A stretch of 57,813 nt of DNA. Origin: Candidatus Cryosericum hinesii. Lineage in GTDB: Bacteria; Caldisericota; Caldisericia; Cryosericales; Cryosericaceae. The notes beneath the pieces are model-generated. The model was not told where the DNA came from, did not search any database, and saw only the letters and a list, made by a program, of their open reading frames with translations. The DNA lies in assembly GCF_003570985.1 (NCBI RefSeq), contig NZ_QXIW01000023.1:7655-65467 (forward strand), read 5' to 3'. Position 1 is the first letter of the stretch; each line of letters opens with the position of its first letter. Below are positions 33,964 through 42,951 of this stretch, piece by piece. The translations under genes were made by a program, and so were the position numbers.

Positions 33964-35250
33964 CTACGCATGACGGTAGACCCTCCATGTGATGTCGGCT
34001 TTGCCCATATGCGATAGAGGGATGTATATATCGGGATTGGTGTCGGCAATCTGCGACCCTGACGCGAGTTGAACCCCCATCTTGATGGTCGCAAGATACG
34101 TCTTCTCATACAACATGGCATCGATACCATTCTTCTTGCGTGTTGTCCCCAGTACAAAGACGCGGCATTGCCTGAATTGCCGGTGTTTGACACGATTCTT
34201 GAGCAACCTGAAAATTCCCAGGTCACGCCGGATGTCCGACAACCCATAGATGTGAGTGCTGGGGACGTACGCCGCGTGAAGCCGATCGTATTCTTCGATC
34301 ACCTCGTTGAGGTCGGGCAGCGTTACGGCCATGCCGATGACAGGATGATCCGGTTTCGTTATATCTTCGACCACAAAGACCAGGTCCTCGATGGCAATCA
34401 TCTTCAATCCGCTCGCGAGATAGTCGAATTCCTCTTCGGAGAAAAGTTCAAACTGTGGGTGGACGCTGGTGTCCCACGCGGTGTTATAGATGGTCTTCAC
34501 TCGAGCGATCTCATTTGTCCAATCGCTGATCTTGACGGATCTGACAGCAACCCCCTGGCGTGCCAGCCGTTGCTCGAGGTCCTGCCCGCGCTGTCGCATG
34601 TCAGCCAGGCGCTCCATGTACAGAGAAGCACTCTCATGCGTCATCCGAAAAGCATACCAGTCGTTTTCCTTGACTCCCCACTGTTCCAGAAAGTGCGTGT
34701 AGTATGGAGGTTGATAGGGCTCCATGACCATGGGGTGCTCGTCAAACCCATCAACAAGAAGACCAGCCTCACCGTTGGCATTGAACCGTGCCGGGCCGAT
34801 GATCTTGACGGTGCCGGCCTGCTGCAGATCCTGAGTGGCCGCGTCAAGCAGTGCAGCCGCAACCTCGTCATTGTCGAACGACTCGAACAATCCAATCCAC
34901 CCAATCTCGCCCTGAACTGTGCGTTCGCTATAGGAACGGTCGATGAAGGCTGCGATACGTCCGACGGGCTTACCATTCTTATGGGCCACGTAGTACTGTA
35001 GGAATGAACAATGATGGAAAAAGGGGTTGGCGCCGGGGAACTTCTTCTTCCACCAGTTGCGGTCGGGGTTCAGGTCGTTCATCTCCGCAGCCAGAATAGG
35101 CATGACCTTGTGCGACTCGGCAGCACTGTAGAAGGGGATGCTCCAGGCCACGTTGACGAATTTCTTGAGCTTGGCGACTGGCAGGGGAAAGGATCCCTCC
35201 ATTGAGGCCGGCCGGGAGATCAGTCGCTCGATTGTCACTGTCGTTTTCAT
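33964..35250 (-). CDS. GNAT-superfamily N-acyltransferase-like protein, function unknown
   Basis: 428-aa protein of a widespread uncharacterised GNAT-like family. Recognised by the sequence of FFHHCSFLQYYVAHKNGKPV, GRIAAFIDRSY, IGWIGLFESFDNDEVAAALL and the PARFNANGEAGLLVDGFDEH-PYQPPYYTHFLE block. The second half repeats an acetyltransferase-like fold. Substrate unknown. ATG at 35250 has CGGAGG 4 nt upstream. Single gene with its own promoter, divergent from the ABC-F gene. Confidence 0.78.
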   Translation of the reverse strand: MKTTVTIERLISRPASMEGSFPLPVAKLKKFVNVAWSIPFYSAAESHKVMPILAAEMNDLNPDRNWWKKKFPGANPFFHHCSFLQYYVAHKNGKPVGRIAAFIDRSYSERTVQGEIGWIGLFESFDNDEVAAALLDAATQDLQQAGTVKIIGPARFNANGEAGLLVDGFDEHPMVMEPYQPPYYTHFLEQWGVKENDWYAFRMTHESASLYMERLADMRQRGQDLEQRLARQGVAVRSVKISDWTNEIARVKTIYNTAWDTSVHPQFELFSEEEFDYLASGLKMIAIEDLVFVVEDITKPDHPVIGMAVTLPDLNEVIEEYDRLHAAYVPSTHIYGLSDIRRDLGIFRLLKNRVKHRQFRQCRVFVLGTTRKKNGIDAMLYEKTYLATIKMGVQLASGSQIADTNPDIYIPLSHMGKADITWRVYRHA

Positions 35251-35314
35251 GGTTCCTCCGGGGCGCTGATCGTGATAGAAGCGTTGGTGCTCCTGTACAT
35301 ACCTGCAGTTTCAC

Positions 35315-35323
35315 TGCTATAAT
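35315..35323 (+). promoter_or_regulatory. Extended -10 promoter for ABC-F gene
   Basis: TGC followed by TATAAT (35318-35323); no good -35. The leader to the ABC-F start is about 75 nt and contains GAGT/ACTC and other short inverted repeats, but no intrinsic terminator. Confidence 0.55.
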
Positions 35324-35354
35324 GAGTTTCGAGACTCGTTCCGTACCGCAAATT

Positions 35355-35382
35355 ATGATACGCGAAACGGGCAATCTGTAAA
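35355..35382 (-). promoter_or_regulatory. Promoter for the GNAT-like gene
   Basis: Minus strand TTTACA (35382-35377), 16-bp spacer, TATCAT (35360-35355). It lies inside the ABC-F leader and faces the ABC-F promoter, so the two 5' ends would overlap. Confidence 0.5.
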
Positions 35383-35404
35383 TTGATAGGATGTCCCCGA
35401 CAAC

Positions 35405-37303
35405 ATGCCGCTCATACTGGAAAACCTTGAAAAGATGTACGGCGACCGCCTCCTGTTTCGGTGTCAGCACTGTGCCATTGGTTCCGGAGACAAGGTCGGT
35501 ATCGTTGGTCCCAACGGAAGCGGCAAGACAACACTCCTCCGCATCCTTACCGGAGATGATGATGAATACGGCGGAACGGTTCAGATCACCGGTGGGGACA
35601 GTTCCTGCTTCATCGATGCTGTTCCCGTGGACCCCGAGCGTACTGCCCGGCAGATTGTCGCTGAGCCTTTCGAGCATCTCCGCGCTCAAGATGCGCGGAT
35701 TCGCGAGCTGGAACGCCTTCTGTCTACTGCTGCTGAGACCGATGACTACCTCGCCGAGCTCGCCCGGCAGACCGAGCAGTTCGAGGCACAGGGCGGCTAC
35801 GACTACATTGTCAACATGAACAAGGCGCTCTCCAGCCTCGGGTTCGCCACAGGGGATCTTGACCGCCTTGCAGGGACCATGAGCGCTGGAGAGATCTCTC
35901 GACTGCGCCTGTCGCGGCTGGTCAGCGATACCAAAAACATCTGGCTGCTGGATGAGCCCACCAACTACCTGGATATTCCCGGCGTGCAGTGGCTCGAACG
36001 CCAGCTCAAGGGGCTCCAGGCCACGGTTCTCGTGGCATCGCACGATGTCTGGTTTCTGGACCAGGTGTGCAACAAACTTCTTGTTATTGAAAATGGGACG
36101 CTGCGCCTCTTCAGCGGAGGGTATACCGACTATGTCCGCGTCAGGGACGCCGAAGCAGCCGATCGCGCCCAGCACGATGCTGAGCTCAAGCGGGAGATCG
36201 AACGTATGCGGCAGTACGTCGAAAAGTACCGCTATGGCACGCGCGCAAGCCAGGCTGCCTCACGCGAGAAAGCCATGGAGCGTCTCAAGTTGAAGGTTCA
36301 GACTGAACCCACCTCGACGCGCAAACGCGTTCACGTGCGGCTGCGCAACACAGGAGAGAGTGGAGAGATCGCGCTTCGCCTCGAGCACGTCAGCAAGTCG
36401 TACGGCGACCGTGCGATTCTCAGCAAGGCAAATGTCACGATCCTCTCTCGTCAACATGTGGCCATCCTTGGCCGCAACGGGGCGGGGAAGTCGACACTAC
36501 TGGGCATAGCGATGGGACAGATCGTCCCCGACGACGGCGACATCTACTGGGGACCAAGTGTACGGTACTCCTTCTTCCCTCAGAACTACACGCTCTTCGA
36601 GAAAGAGACTGCCATGGAGTGGATCATGACGCGCCGCCCGCAGATGATCATCTCGGAGGTCAAGGCCCTGTTGGGCGCTTTTGGTTTCTCCGCCGACCAG
36701 ATGGACCAGCAGACCGGGGCAATGAGCAGTGGAGAGAAGCAGCGTCTACTGCTGGCACTGCTCTCCAAGGAAACAGCCAACATGATCATCCTTGACGAGC
36801 CGACGAACTTCCTGGACATCCAGACACGAGAATCTCTCGCTTCGACGCTCCGGGCGTTCGAGGGTACAGTCGTGTTCGTATCGCACGACCGGACATTCAT
36901 CGATGCTGTTGCCGACCGTGTCGTCCTCATCGAGCGCAGCAACGTGTCGGTGCTGGAGGGAAACTACTCGGCAAACCGACAGGAGCTCTTCAACGAGCGC
37001 GCCAGCCGCACCCCGCCGCCTGGTCGTACGAATGTCCAGGACAATACCAGGTCCACGCGGACGTCACACAACAGGCTCGTGGCCCTCGAAGCCCATGTAC
37101 GGCTTCTTGAGCGCCAGATTGGCGAGATCGAACAGGAACAAGCTGATCTCACCCGGAGACTGCAGGAAGAAGGGCCTGCCATGCAGGGAACGGATATCGC
37201 GTCACTGTCGGTACATATCCACGAGCTGCAGGTACGACGGGAGGAGTTGTTCGAGGATCTGGCAGTGGCAGAAGAGCAGTTCTTACAGGCCTCGGCGTCG
37301 TGA
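35405..37303 (+). CDS. ABC-F family ATPase
   Basis: 632-aa soluble ribosome-associated ABC protein. ABC1: GPNGSGKTTL (about 37), MSAGEISRLRLS (about 160), LLDEPTNYLD (about 181). A charged linker about 245-310 corresponds to the P-site tRNA interaction motif. ABC2: GRNGAGKSTL (about 356), MSSGEKQRLLL (about 441), ILDEPTNFLD. The C-terminus from about 555 is a coiled coil. Some ABC-F proteins protect ribosomes from antibiotics and others are housekeeping; the subfamily cannot be fixed by eye. The ribosome site before ATG is weak (AGGAT, 12 nt away). Its last 21 bases overlap the end of scpB on the other strand. Confidence 0.93.
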   Translation: MPLILENLEKMYGDRLLFRCQHCAIGSGDKVGIVGPNGSGKTTLLRILTGDDDEYGGTVQITGGDSSCFIDAVPVDPERTARQIVAEPFEHLRAQDARIRELERLLSTAAETDDYLAELARQTEQFEAQGGYDYIVNMNKALSSLGFATGDLDRLAGTMSAGEISRLRLSRLVSDTKNIWLLDEPTNYLDIPGVQWLERQLKGLQATVLVASHDVWFLDQVCNKLLVIENGTLRLFSGGYTDYVRVRDAEAADRAQHDAELKREIERMRQYVEKYRYGTRASQAASREKAMERLKLKVQTEPTSTRKRVHVRLRNTGESGEIALRLEHVSKSYGDRAILSKANVTILSRQHVAILGRNGAGKSTLLGIAMGQIVPDDGDIYWGPSVRYSFFPQNYTLFEKETAMEWIMTRRPQMIISEVKALLGAFGFSADQMDQQTGAMSSGEKQRLLLALLSKETANMIILDEPTNFLDIQTRESLASTLRAFEGTVVFVSHDRTFIDAVADRVVLIERSNVSVLEGNYSANRQELFNERASRTPPPGRTNVQDNTRSTRTSHNRLVALEAHVRLLERQIGEIEQEQADLTRRLQEEGPAMQGTDIASLSVHIHELQVRREELFEDLAVAEEQFLQASAS

Positions 37304-37828
37304 TTCGATTTCCTGGAGCAGCTCCTCGCGGGATGTAAATCCCCACCGCTCCAGCAGTTCCTCCGAGAGGTCATACACAAGAACCTTCTTCAGATAGTCC
37401 CGTTTCGTCGTCAGGAGCTTGCGTTCGAGGAGCGACACCAGAGCTTTGTCGCTCGTGACCCCGCGAAGCTGCAGAATCTCCTTGCGTGCCAGCGCCCCCT
37501 TGGTAATGATGAGAGCGAGGACCTCCATGGCCTGTCTGGAGAGGCCGACCTTGGGTCTGGGTTGAGCCGGCTCAGGCGTGAGCTTGTCTGGAACAGAAAA
37601 GCAGTACTTCTGGCCGTCCTGAACGAGACGGACGCCACGATTGGCGTAGTCAGCCTGAAGACTCTCCAGGAGACGCCGGGTCGCCTGGCAGCTCTGTCCC
37701 GCTCGGCGCGCCAGATAGCGGACACCCACGGGGCCCTCAGCCGCAAACAGGATAGCCTCGAGTCGCTGCTTCGCAGCCTGAAGCTCCAGCCCCGTAATGA
37801 ATTCCTGACTTTCTGTGCGCTCAGTCAT
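37283..37828 (-). CDS. scpB: Segregation and condensation protein B
   Basis: ScpB subunit of the SMC-ScpA-ScpB condensin. 181 aa with LQAAKQRLEAILFAAEGPVG, RGVRLVQDGQKYCF and the second winged helix with SRQAMEVLALIITKGA. ATG at 37828 overlaps scpA by 8 nt; an upstream in-frame start at 37855 lies inside scpA and is not ScpB-like. Confidence 0.93.
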   Translation of the reverse strand: MTERTESQEFITGLELQAAKQRLEAILFAAEGPVGVRYLARRAGQSCQATRRLLESLQADYANRGVRLVQDGQKYCFSVPDKLTPEPAQPRPKVGLSRQAMEVLALIITKGALARKEILQLRGVTSDKALVSLLERKLLTTKRDYLKKVLVYDLSEELLERWGFTSREELLQEIESRRRGL

Positions 37829-38513
37829 TCGGTTTTTCCACGTATTCGACGGCAATACCCTCGAACCGGCTCTGCTGAGCGATGTGCAGCACTCCCATCT
37901 TAGTCAGGATGAGGACCGCAAGAAAGCTCAATACTACACGCTCTCGGGAATCAGATGAGTCGAAGATATCCTCAAACAGCATAGTTCCCCTCTCCTGCAG
38001 CAGCTCGCGAAGCTCCCGCATGACCTGTTGAAGGCTCAGATAGACCGGTCGCTGGTCCTCGCTCTTGACGGGCTTGCGCGCTGCGATGCGTTCAACAATG
38101 CGAGCAAGTGCCTCGAGAAGAGCGTCCGACACCTCGTCACCCGTTTGCTCCTCCGCCGGAGGCAGCGTCGTCCGGACATTCGGCCTCTTGTATGGCGCTC
38201 TGCCGGCATTGACCTCCTGGAGGACCTCGATGATAGGCCTGGCGTACAACCCTGCCTCGTCCAGCGCTCTGATGCCTTCCTGCAACGATTTCTCCTGCGC
38301 AGCCGCGTGTCCGAACAGGATGAATTCGCTCTTCAGCTTGAGAAGATCAGCCAGCATGTAGACGAGCTCGGCATGCTCCTCAACCCCGGCGTCGCGCCGA
38401 ATGGTCATGCTACAGAAGTCTACCAGGCGCTCGACGACGACGTCGGCGACGTCGGCCCGCCCGGCCCGCCCAAGAAGTCTCAGGTTGTTCACAGAATCCG
38501 TCAGGCCCGGCAC
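37821..38513 (-). CDS. scpA: Segregation and condensation protein A
   Basis: Kleisin that bridges the SMC heads. 230 aa: the N-terminal ADVVVERLVDFCSM and HAELVYMLADLLKLKSEFIL blocks are ScpA-like, and the C-terminal winged helix is VVLSFLAVLILTKMGVLHI. The protein starts somewhat shorter than typical ScpA, lacking the usual GPLDLLLxLI segment in clear form. GTG start 2 nt after the trpS stop. smc is not in the window. Confidence 0.88.
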   Translation of the reverse strand: MPGLTDSVNNLRLLGRAGRADVADVVVERLVDFCSMTIRRDAGVEEHAELVYMLADLLKLKSEFILFGHAAAQEKSLQEGIRALDEAGLYARPIIEVLQEVNAGRAPYKRPNVRTTLPPAEEQTGDEVSDALLEALARIVERIAARKPVKSEDQRPVYLSLQQVMRELRELLQERGTMLFEDIFDSSDSRERVVLSFLAVLILTKMGVLHIAQQSRFEGIAVEYVEKPND

Positions 38514-38515
38514 GA

Positions 38516-39499
38516 TCAGATCCCCATGACCTCCCGGACCATGCGCACCGTCTCGGCTGCGACCACCGATGCCTTCTCGCGGCCTTCTGCCAGAATACGG
38601 TCGACCAACACAGGATCGGCGGCAAAGACGGCCCGACGCTCCTGAAACCCGGCCAGCCGCTCCGAGACCATGGCCGCGACCGAGCGCTTGTGGGCGACAC
38701 AGCCAAGGCAGCCCTGTTCACACTGAGTCTTGGCTTCTGGCGCGGTATCTGGCTGAAGCAACTTGTGGTACTCGTAGATGACGCAGCCGGCTTCCGGGTG
38801 ACCAGGGTCATCCCTGCGTACCTTCAGGGGGTCCGTGTAGGCAGTCATCATGCGCTTTGCCGTCACTTCCGGCGGATCGGAGATCACGATGTCGTTACCG
38901 AGAGACTTGCTCATCCTGCGTCCATCGAGGCCCGGCAGTCTCTGAAACTCGTTCAGGATAGGCTGAGGCTCTGGGAAGAGGTCGACGTGATACGTGTGGT
39001 TGAAGGTACGCACCAGTTCACGGGAGAATTCGAGGTGCGGGACCTGGTCCTTGCCAACCGGTACTGCGTCCGCGCGGTAGACCATGATATCGGCGGCCAT
39101 CAGGACAGGATAACTCAGCAGGCCGAGGTTCACGTTGTCCTTGAGGTCCATATCCCGGATCATCTCTTTCACCGTCGGGTTTCGTTCGACCCACGATACG
39201 GGCGTGATCATCGTCAGGAGCGTGAACAGATAGGCATGCTCCGGCACGTCGGACTGGCAGAAGATGGCGGATTTCTGCGGGTCGAGTCCCGCCCCCAGCC
39301 AGTCGAGCGCCATCTCATGCCGGTAGTCACGAATCGAACCACTCTCGTTCCACTTGGTGGTCAGAGCGTGCATGTCGGCGACCATGAAGTAGCAGTCGTA
39401 CTCGTCCTGCAGCTTCACATAGTTTGCCAGCACACCCAGGTAGTGACCAAGGTGGAGCTTGCCGGTTGGACGCATGCCACTCAAAATACGCTTTTTCAT
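38516..39499 (-). CDS. trpS: Tryptophanyl-tRNA synthetase
   Basis: Class I synthetase, 327 aa: RPTGKLHLGHYLG (HIGH), ADIMVYRADAVPVGKDQVPH, GRRMSKSLGND (KMSKS). The insert after KMSKS carries C-x20-C-x6-C-x2-H (first Cys in AGCVIYEYHK, then CEQGCLGCVAHK). This corresponds to the [4Fe-4S] site of Thermotoga-type TrpRS, where the last ligand is normally Cys; an extra Cys lies within the x6 interval. ATG at 39499 has GAGG 5 nt upstream; the GTG at 39505 is less likely. 7 nt after the M50 protease gene. Confidence 0.96.
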   Translation of the reverse strand: MKKRILSGMRPTGKLHLGHYLGVLANYVKLQDEYDCYFMVADMHALTTKWNESGSIRDYRHEMALDWLGAGLDPQKSAIFCQSDVPEHAYLFTLLTMITPVSWVERNPTVKEMIRDMDLKDNVNLGLLSYPVLMAADIMVYRADAVPVGKDQVPHLEFSRELVRTFNHTYHVDLFPEPQPILNEFQRLPGLDGRRMSKSLGNDIVISDPPEVTAKRMMTAYTDPLKVRRDDPGHPEAGCVIYEYHKLLQPDTAPEAKTQCEQGCLGCVAHKRSVAAMVSERLAGFQERRAVFAADPVLVDRILAEGREKASVVAAETVRMVREVMGI

Positions 39500-39506
39500 G
39501 GGCACC

Positions 39507-40148
39507 TCACAGCCTCATTACAGTATTCAGAATAAAGCCAAGGACCTTGTTCATCACACTAGTGATGATGTTGAACCAGAGAAGAGCCAGCAGGATGACG
39601 GTCCCATACAGGTCCACCGCGCGGTCGTACAGAAACCGTTCCGGTCTCTTGAAGAAGAGTGCGAAAAAAACCTTGGAGCCATCGAGCGGGGGGATGGGAA
39701 GGAGATTGAACACGCCAAGTGCTACCGAGAACTCAACAAGACTCAACAGGACGCTATTCACATAGCTGAACTGCGTGACGAACGCCGGCCAGATCCTTAC
39801 GAGCAGCAGAAGCAGGTAGGCGACGATGGCCGTGACAAAGTTGGAGGCGGGCCCGGCCAGGGAAACAAGAGCAGTATCGCGGCGAGGGTGTTTGAACGCC
39901 CCGAAATCGATCATCACGGGGCGTGCCCATCCAACATGGAACAACAGGAGAGCGAGGGTCCCAAGCGGGTCCAGGTGGCGCAGAGGGTTCAGGCTGAGAC
40001 GCCCTGTCTCGACGGGGGTCATGTCTCCAAGTTTCCAAGCCATCCAGGCATGGAAATACTCATGAATCGTAATAACAATCAGGACGACCGGCACCTGGAC
40101 AATCCAGATGGGCATCTCGCTGCGAATGTAGTTCAAGAGTCCCTGCAT
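39507..40148 (-). CDS. Site-2 protease family (M50) membrane metalloprotease
   Basis: 213-aa polytopic protein with the zinc motif HEYFH in the first membrane helix region and NLLPIPPLDGSK, supplying the third ligand, near residue 145. Five to six hydrophobic segments. Short, without PDZ or CBS domains, like YwhC-type proteases. The order M50-trpS-scpA-scpB recurs in anaerobic Bacillota. AAGGA before ATG. Substrate unknown. Confidence 0.9.
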   Translation of the reverse strand: MQGLLNYIRSEMPIWIVQVPVVLIVITIHEYFHAWMAWKLGDMTPVETGRLSLNPLRHLDPLGTLALLLFHVGWARPVMIDFGAFKHPRRDTALVSLAGPASNFVTAIVAYLLLLLVRIWPAFVTQFSYVNSVLLSLVEFSVALGVFNLLPIPPLDGSKVFFALFFKRPERFLYDRAVDLYGTVILLALLWFNIITSVMNKVLGFILNTVMRL

Positions 40149-40203
40149 ATGTTCTGTCCTTTCTCGACAATACGCCGGTCTTGCCGGCTGGTATCATGGA
40201 GTC

Positions 40204-40231
40204 ATAGTAGTCGGGTTTCCGCCTTACGCAA
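40204..40231 (-). promoter_or_regulatory. Promoter of M50-trpS-scpA-scpB
   Basis: Minus strand TTGCGT (40231-40226), 16-bp spacer, TACTAT (40209-40204). The leader holds a GCCGG/CCGGC hairpin (loop CAAGA) before the ribosome site. Confidence 0.6.
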
Positions 40232-40256
40232 TCGCTTGGCAACCAGCGATTCTTCA

Positions 40257-40284
40257 TTGCGGATGCCTGCTTTCCTGCTACAAT
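40257..40284 (+). promoter_or_regulatory. Leaderless-type promoter of the DUF2344 gene
   Basis: TTGCGG (40257-40262), 16-bp spacer, TACAAT (40279-40284) with a TGC extension, 6 nt, then ATG at 40291. No ribosome-binding sequence lies between. Confidence 0.6.
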
Positions 40285-40290
40285 CAACGC

Positions 40291-41025
40291 ATGATCAAGA
40301 TGCGCGTGCGATACAGCAAGGAAGAAGAGGCCTGCTTGCTTTCACACCACGAGGTCCAGGCGGCCCTGGTGCGATGGCTGCGGCGTAGTAACCTGCCTCT
40401 GGTCTACAGCGAAGGGTTCAATCAGCGCGTACGGATCGAAACCGGCATTCCCACGGGCGTTGGCATGGTCAGCCTCCAGGAATATGTGGACGTATTCCTC
40501 GACGCCTGGTCGCCCGTCGCCGACCGTGCGAATGCACTGGAGCGTACGGCGCCTCCCGGCCTCAGGTTCCTGGCTGCGGTCGACATCCCGCTCACTGCCC
40601 CGTCTCTCATGGGACAACCTATGATCCTTCGCTACGAATACACATGGGCACACCGGGCGGACATTGATGCTGAGCAGATGAAGGCCCGCATGACGTCGTT
40701 CCTCGCCCTGCCGATGTTGATGGTTGAGCGCGAGAACAGCAAGTCCCATGCGCCGAAAGACATTCGCAAGTACGTTCTTACCGCGCAGATCTCGACCCGG
40801 ACTCCCTTGCGCGCCCACGTGGGCGTCTTCTTCGACCAGTCGGGAACGATCCGCATGGACGAGGTCATCAAGTACATCTTCGGCCTCGATGCCAAGGTCG
40901 CTCCCATGCCGATTATCACGCGCCAGAGCGTACTGCTCAATATGAGCGACGTATTCGTCGACCCTATGGACGTTGCGGCTCAGGCCGTCCCGCCTCATCG
41001 ACCGAAGAGCAATCACCACGACTAA
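40291..41025 (+). CDS. DUF2344 (TIGR03936) protein, radical-SAM-associated
   Basis: 244 aa. MRVRYSKEEEACLLSHHEVQ and LPLVYSEGFNQRVRIE match the TIGR03936 pattern (RYSKxGxxxFLSHLD ... YSxGFNPxPRI). Members are usually encoded beside, or fused to, the B12-binding radical-SAM protein TIGR03960 near rng and rplU. Here it stands alone between divergent and convergent neighbours, and no radical-SAM gene is in the window. The role is unknown; tRNA or rRNA modification has been suggested from context in other genomes. ATG predicted to be at the mRNA 5' end. Confidence 0.82.
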   Translation: MIKMRVRYSKEEEACLLSHHEVQAALVRWLRRSNLPLVYSEGFNQRVRIETGIPTGVGMVSLQEYVDVFLDAWSPVADRANALERTAPPGLRFLAAVDIPLTAPSLMGQPMILRYEYTWAHRADIDAEQMKARMTSFLALPMLMVERENSKSHAPKDIRKYVLTAQISTRTPLRAHVGVFFDQSGTIRMDEVIKYIFGLDAKVAPMPIITRQSVLLNMSDVFVDPMDVAAQAVPPHRPKSNHHD

Positions 41026-41042
41026 GATGCAGCAACAACAAG

Positions 41043-41077
41043 AGCTCCCCAGTCACCCGGGGAGCTTTCCGTTTCTT
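41043..41077 (+). terminator. Terminator between convergent DUF2344 gene and typA
   Basis: 8-bp stem AGCTCCCC/GGGGAGCT (41043-41050, 41059-41066) followed by TTCCGTTTCTT. The opposite strand also has a T/G-rich tail, so it probably serves both genes. Confidence 0.8.
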
Positions 41078-41091
41078 ACATAGTAGTCCGG

Positions 41092-42921
41092 CTAATCGCC
41101 GTAGTCGTCTTCCTCGCGCCCAGAACGCTTCCGCTCCTTGAAATCAAGGAGCCTCTTGCGAATGCGCAGGGACTTGGGTGTGACCTCCAGCAGCTCGTCC
41201 TCGTTGATGTAATCGAGAAACTGGTCGAGAGCGAACTGGATCGGCGGGTCGATCTTTGTGGAGATCTCTGACGTGGAGGACCGCATGTTGCTGAGGTGCT
41301 TCTCCTTCGTCGGATTCACCTTCAGATCGTGATCGCGCATGGTCTCGCCGACGATCTGGCCGGCATACACCTTTTCCGCAGGCGCAACAAACAGCTTGCC
41401 GCGGTCCTGGATGTGCGCGATAGCGTAGGCTGAAACGGCCCCGGTATGGTCTGAGACCAGGACGCCGTTCCTGCGGCCGCCAATCTTGCCTGCCCACTCC
41501 AGGTATCCCAGGTACGTATGAGTCATGACGCCGTTGCCTTTGGTCGAACTCAGGAACTCGGACCGGAAGCCAAACAGGCCACGAAGAGGAATCGTATAAC
41601 TGAGGCGGACGTACGCTCCCTTGAGGTCGAGCATCTTCTCCATGGTCCCACGCCGTTCACCCAGCATGTTGATGACCGTTCCCTGGTACTCCTTGGGAAC
41701 GTCGAGGACAAGAGTCTCATACGGTTCGAGGACCTTGCCGCCCTTCTTCTCGGTGATGACTTGTGGCATCGAGACCTGAAACTCATAGCCTTCGCGGCGC
41801 ATCTGTTCGATGAGGATCGCCAGCTGGAGCTCGCCTCGTCCCGCAACGGTGAACCGGTCGGGCAGATCGCCCCAGTCGACGGCGATGGAAACATTGGTCC
41901 GCAGCTCTTTCTCGATACGCTCACGCAGCTTGTTGGAGGTCACGAACTTGCCCTCCGTACCTCCAAATGGACTATCGTTGACCATGAACATCATCGAGAC
42001 TGTCGGCGGTTCGATTGTCAGCATGTTCAGTTTCACTGGACGTTCCGGATCAGTGACCGAATCTCCAATCGTGATAGCAGGTATTCCTGCGAACGCGAAG
42101 ATCTCGCCCGCCTCCACACTGGGGACTTCCTTGCGTTCCAGCCCCTCGAAGATGAAGAGCTTGAGGATCTGGCCCAGGTATTCGTTGTCGCCATCGGAGA
42201 ACACCTTGACCTTGTCTCCGGTCTTCAGCTGTCCCCCGAACATACGGCCGATGCCGATGCGTCCAATATAATCGTCATGGGTGATATTCGTGACCAGGAC
42301 CGATAGAGGACTCGCGGCGTCATACTCGGGAGCAGGGACCTTCTTGAGCATCAGCTGGAACAGTGGCGTCAGATCTTGCGGTGGATCGTTGAGGTCCATG
42401 GTCGCCTTGCCGTCGCGACCCGAAGCATAGACAACCGCAAAATCCAGCTGTTCTTCGGTGGCGTCGAGTTCAACGAACAGGTCGAAGGTCTCATTGATGA
42501 CCTCCTGGATACGAGCATCCTGCCGGTCGATCTTGTTGATGACAACGATCGGCCTGAGATTGAGCTCGAGAGCCTTCTTGAGCACGAAGCGAGTCTGTGG
42601 CATCGGCCCCTCGGAGGCATCGACCAGGAGCAGAACTCCATCCACCATTCTCAGGACGCGCTCCACTTCGCCACCAAAGTCCGAGTGGCCAGGCGTGTCG
42701 ACAATGTTGATCTTGACACCCTTCCACACCAGCGACATGTTCTTCGAGATAATGGTGATGCCACGCTCCCGCTCAAGGTCCCCTGAGTCGAGGATGCAGT
42801 CCCCCATCTGGTCGATATTGCGGAACAGTTTGCACTGCCGCATCATGGCATCGACCAGCGTCGTCTTTCCGTGGTCGACGTGTGCAATAATACCTATGTT
42901 ACGGAGATCGTTTCTGCGCAC
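41092..42921 (-). CDS. typA: Ribosome-associated GTPase TypA/BipA
   Basis: EF-G-like GTPase involved in ribosome assembly and stress growth. NIGIIAHVDHGKTTLVD, DTPGHSDFGGEVER and NKIDRQDAR define the G domain, followed by EF-G-like domains and the BipA C-terminal domain. 609 aa. I choose GTG at 42921 (GTGCGCAGAAACG) with AAGGGAG 7 nt upstream. A TTG at 42942 would add seven residues over the ribosome site. Own promoter within the end of ptb. Confidence 0.96.
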   Translation of the reverse strand: MRRNDLRNIGIIAHVDHGKTTLVDAMMRQCKLFRNIDQMGDCILDSGDLERERGITIISKNMSLVWKGVKINIVDTPGHSDFGGEVERVLRMVDGVLLLVDASEGPMPQTRFVLKKALELNLRPIVVINKIDRQDARIQEVINETFDLFVELDATEEQLDFAVVYASGRDGKATMDLNDPPQDLTPLFQLMLKKVPAPEYDAASPLSVLVTNITHDDYIGRIGIGRMFGGQLKTGDKVKVFSDGDNEYLGQILKLFIFEGLERKEVPSVEAGEIFAFAGIPAITIGDSVTDPERPVKLNMLTIEPPTVSMMFMVNDSPFGGTEGKFVTSNKLRERIEKELRTNVSIAVDWGDLPDRFTVAGRGELQLAILIEQMRREGYEFQVSMPQVITEKKGGKVLEPYETLVLDVPKEYQGTVINMLGERRGTMEKMLDLKGAYVRLSYTIPLRGLFGFRSEFLSSTKGNGVMTHTYLGYLEWAGKIGGRRNGVLVSDHTGAVSAYAIAHIQDRGKLFVAPAEKVYAGQIVGETMRDHDLKVNPTKEKHLSNMRSSTSEISTKIDPPIQFALDQFLDYINEDELLEVTPKSLRIRKRLLDFKERKRSGREEDDYGD

Positions 42922-42951
42922 TGAAGCACTCCCTTCAAACAAGCATGGTTG

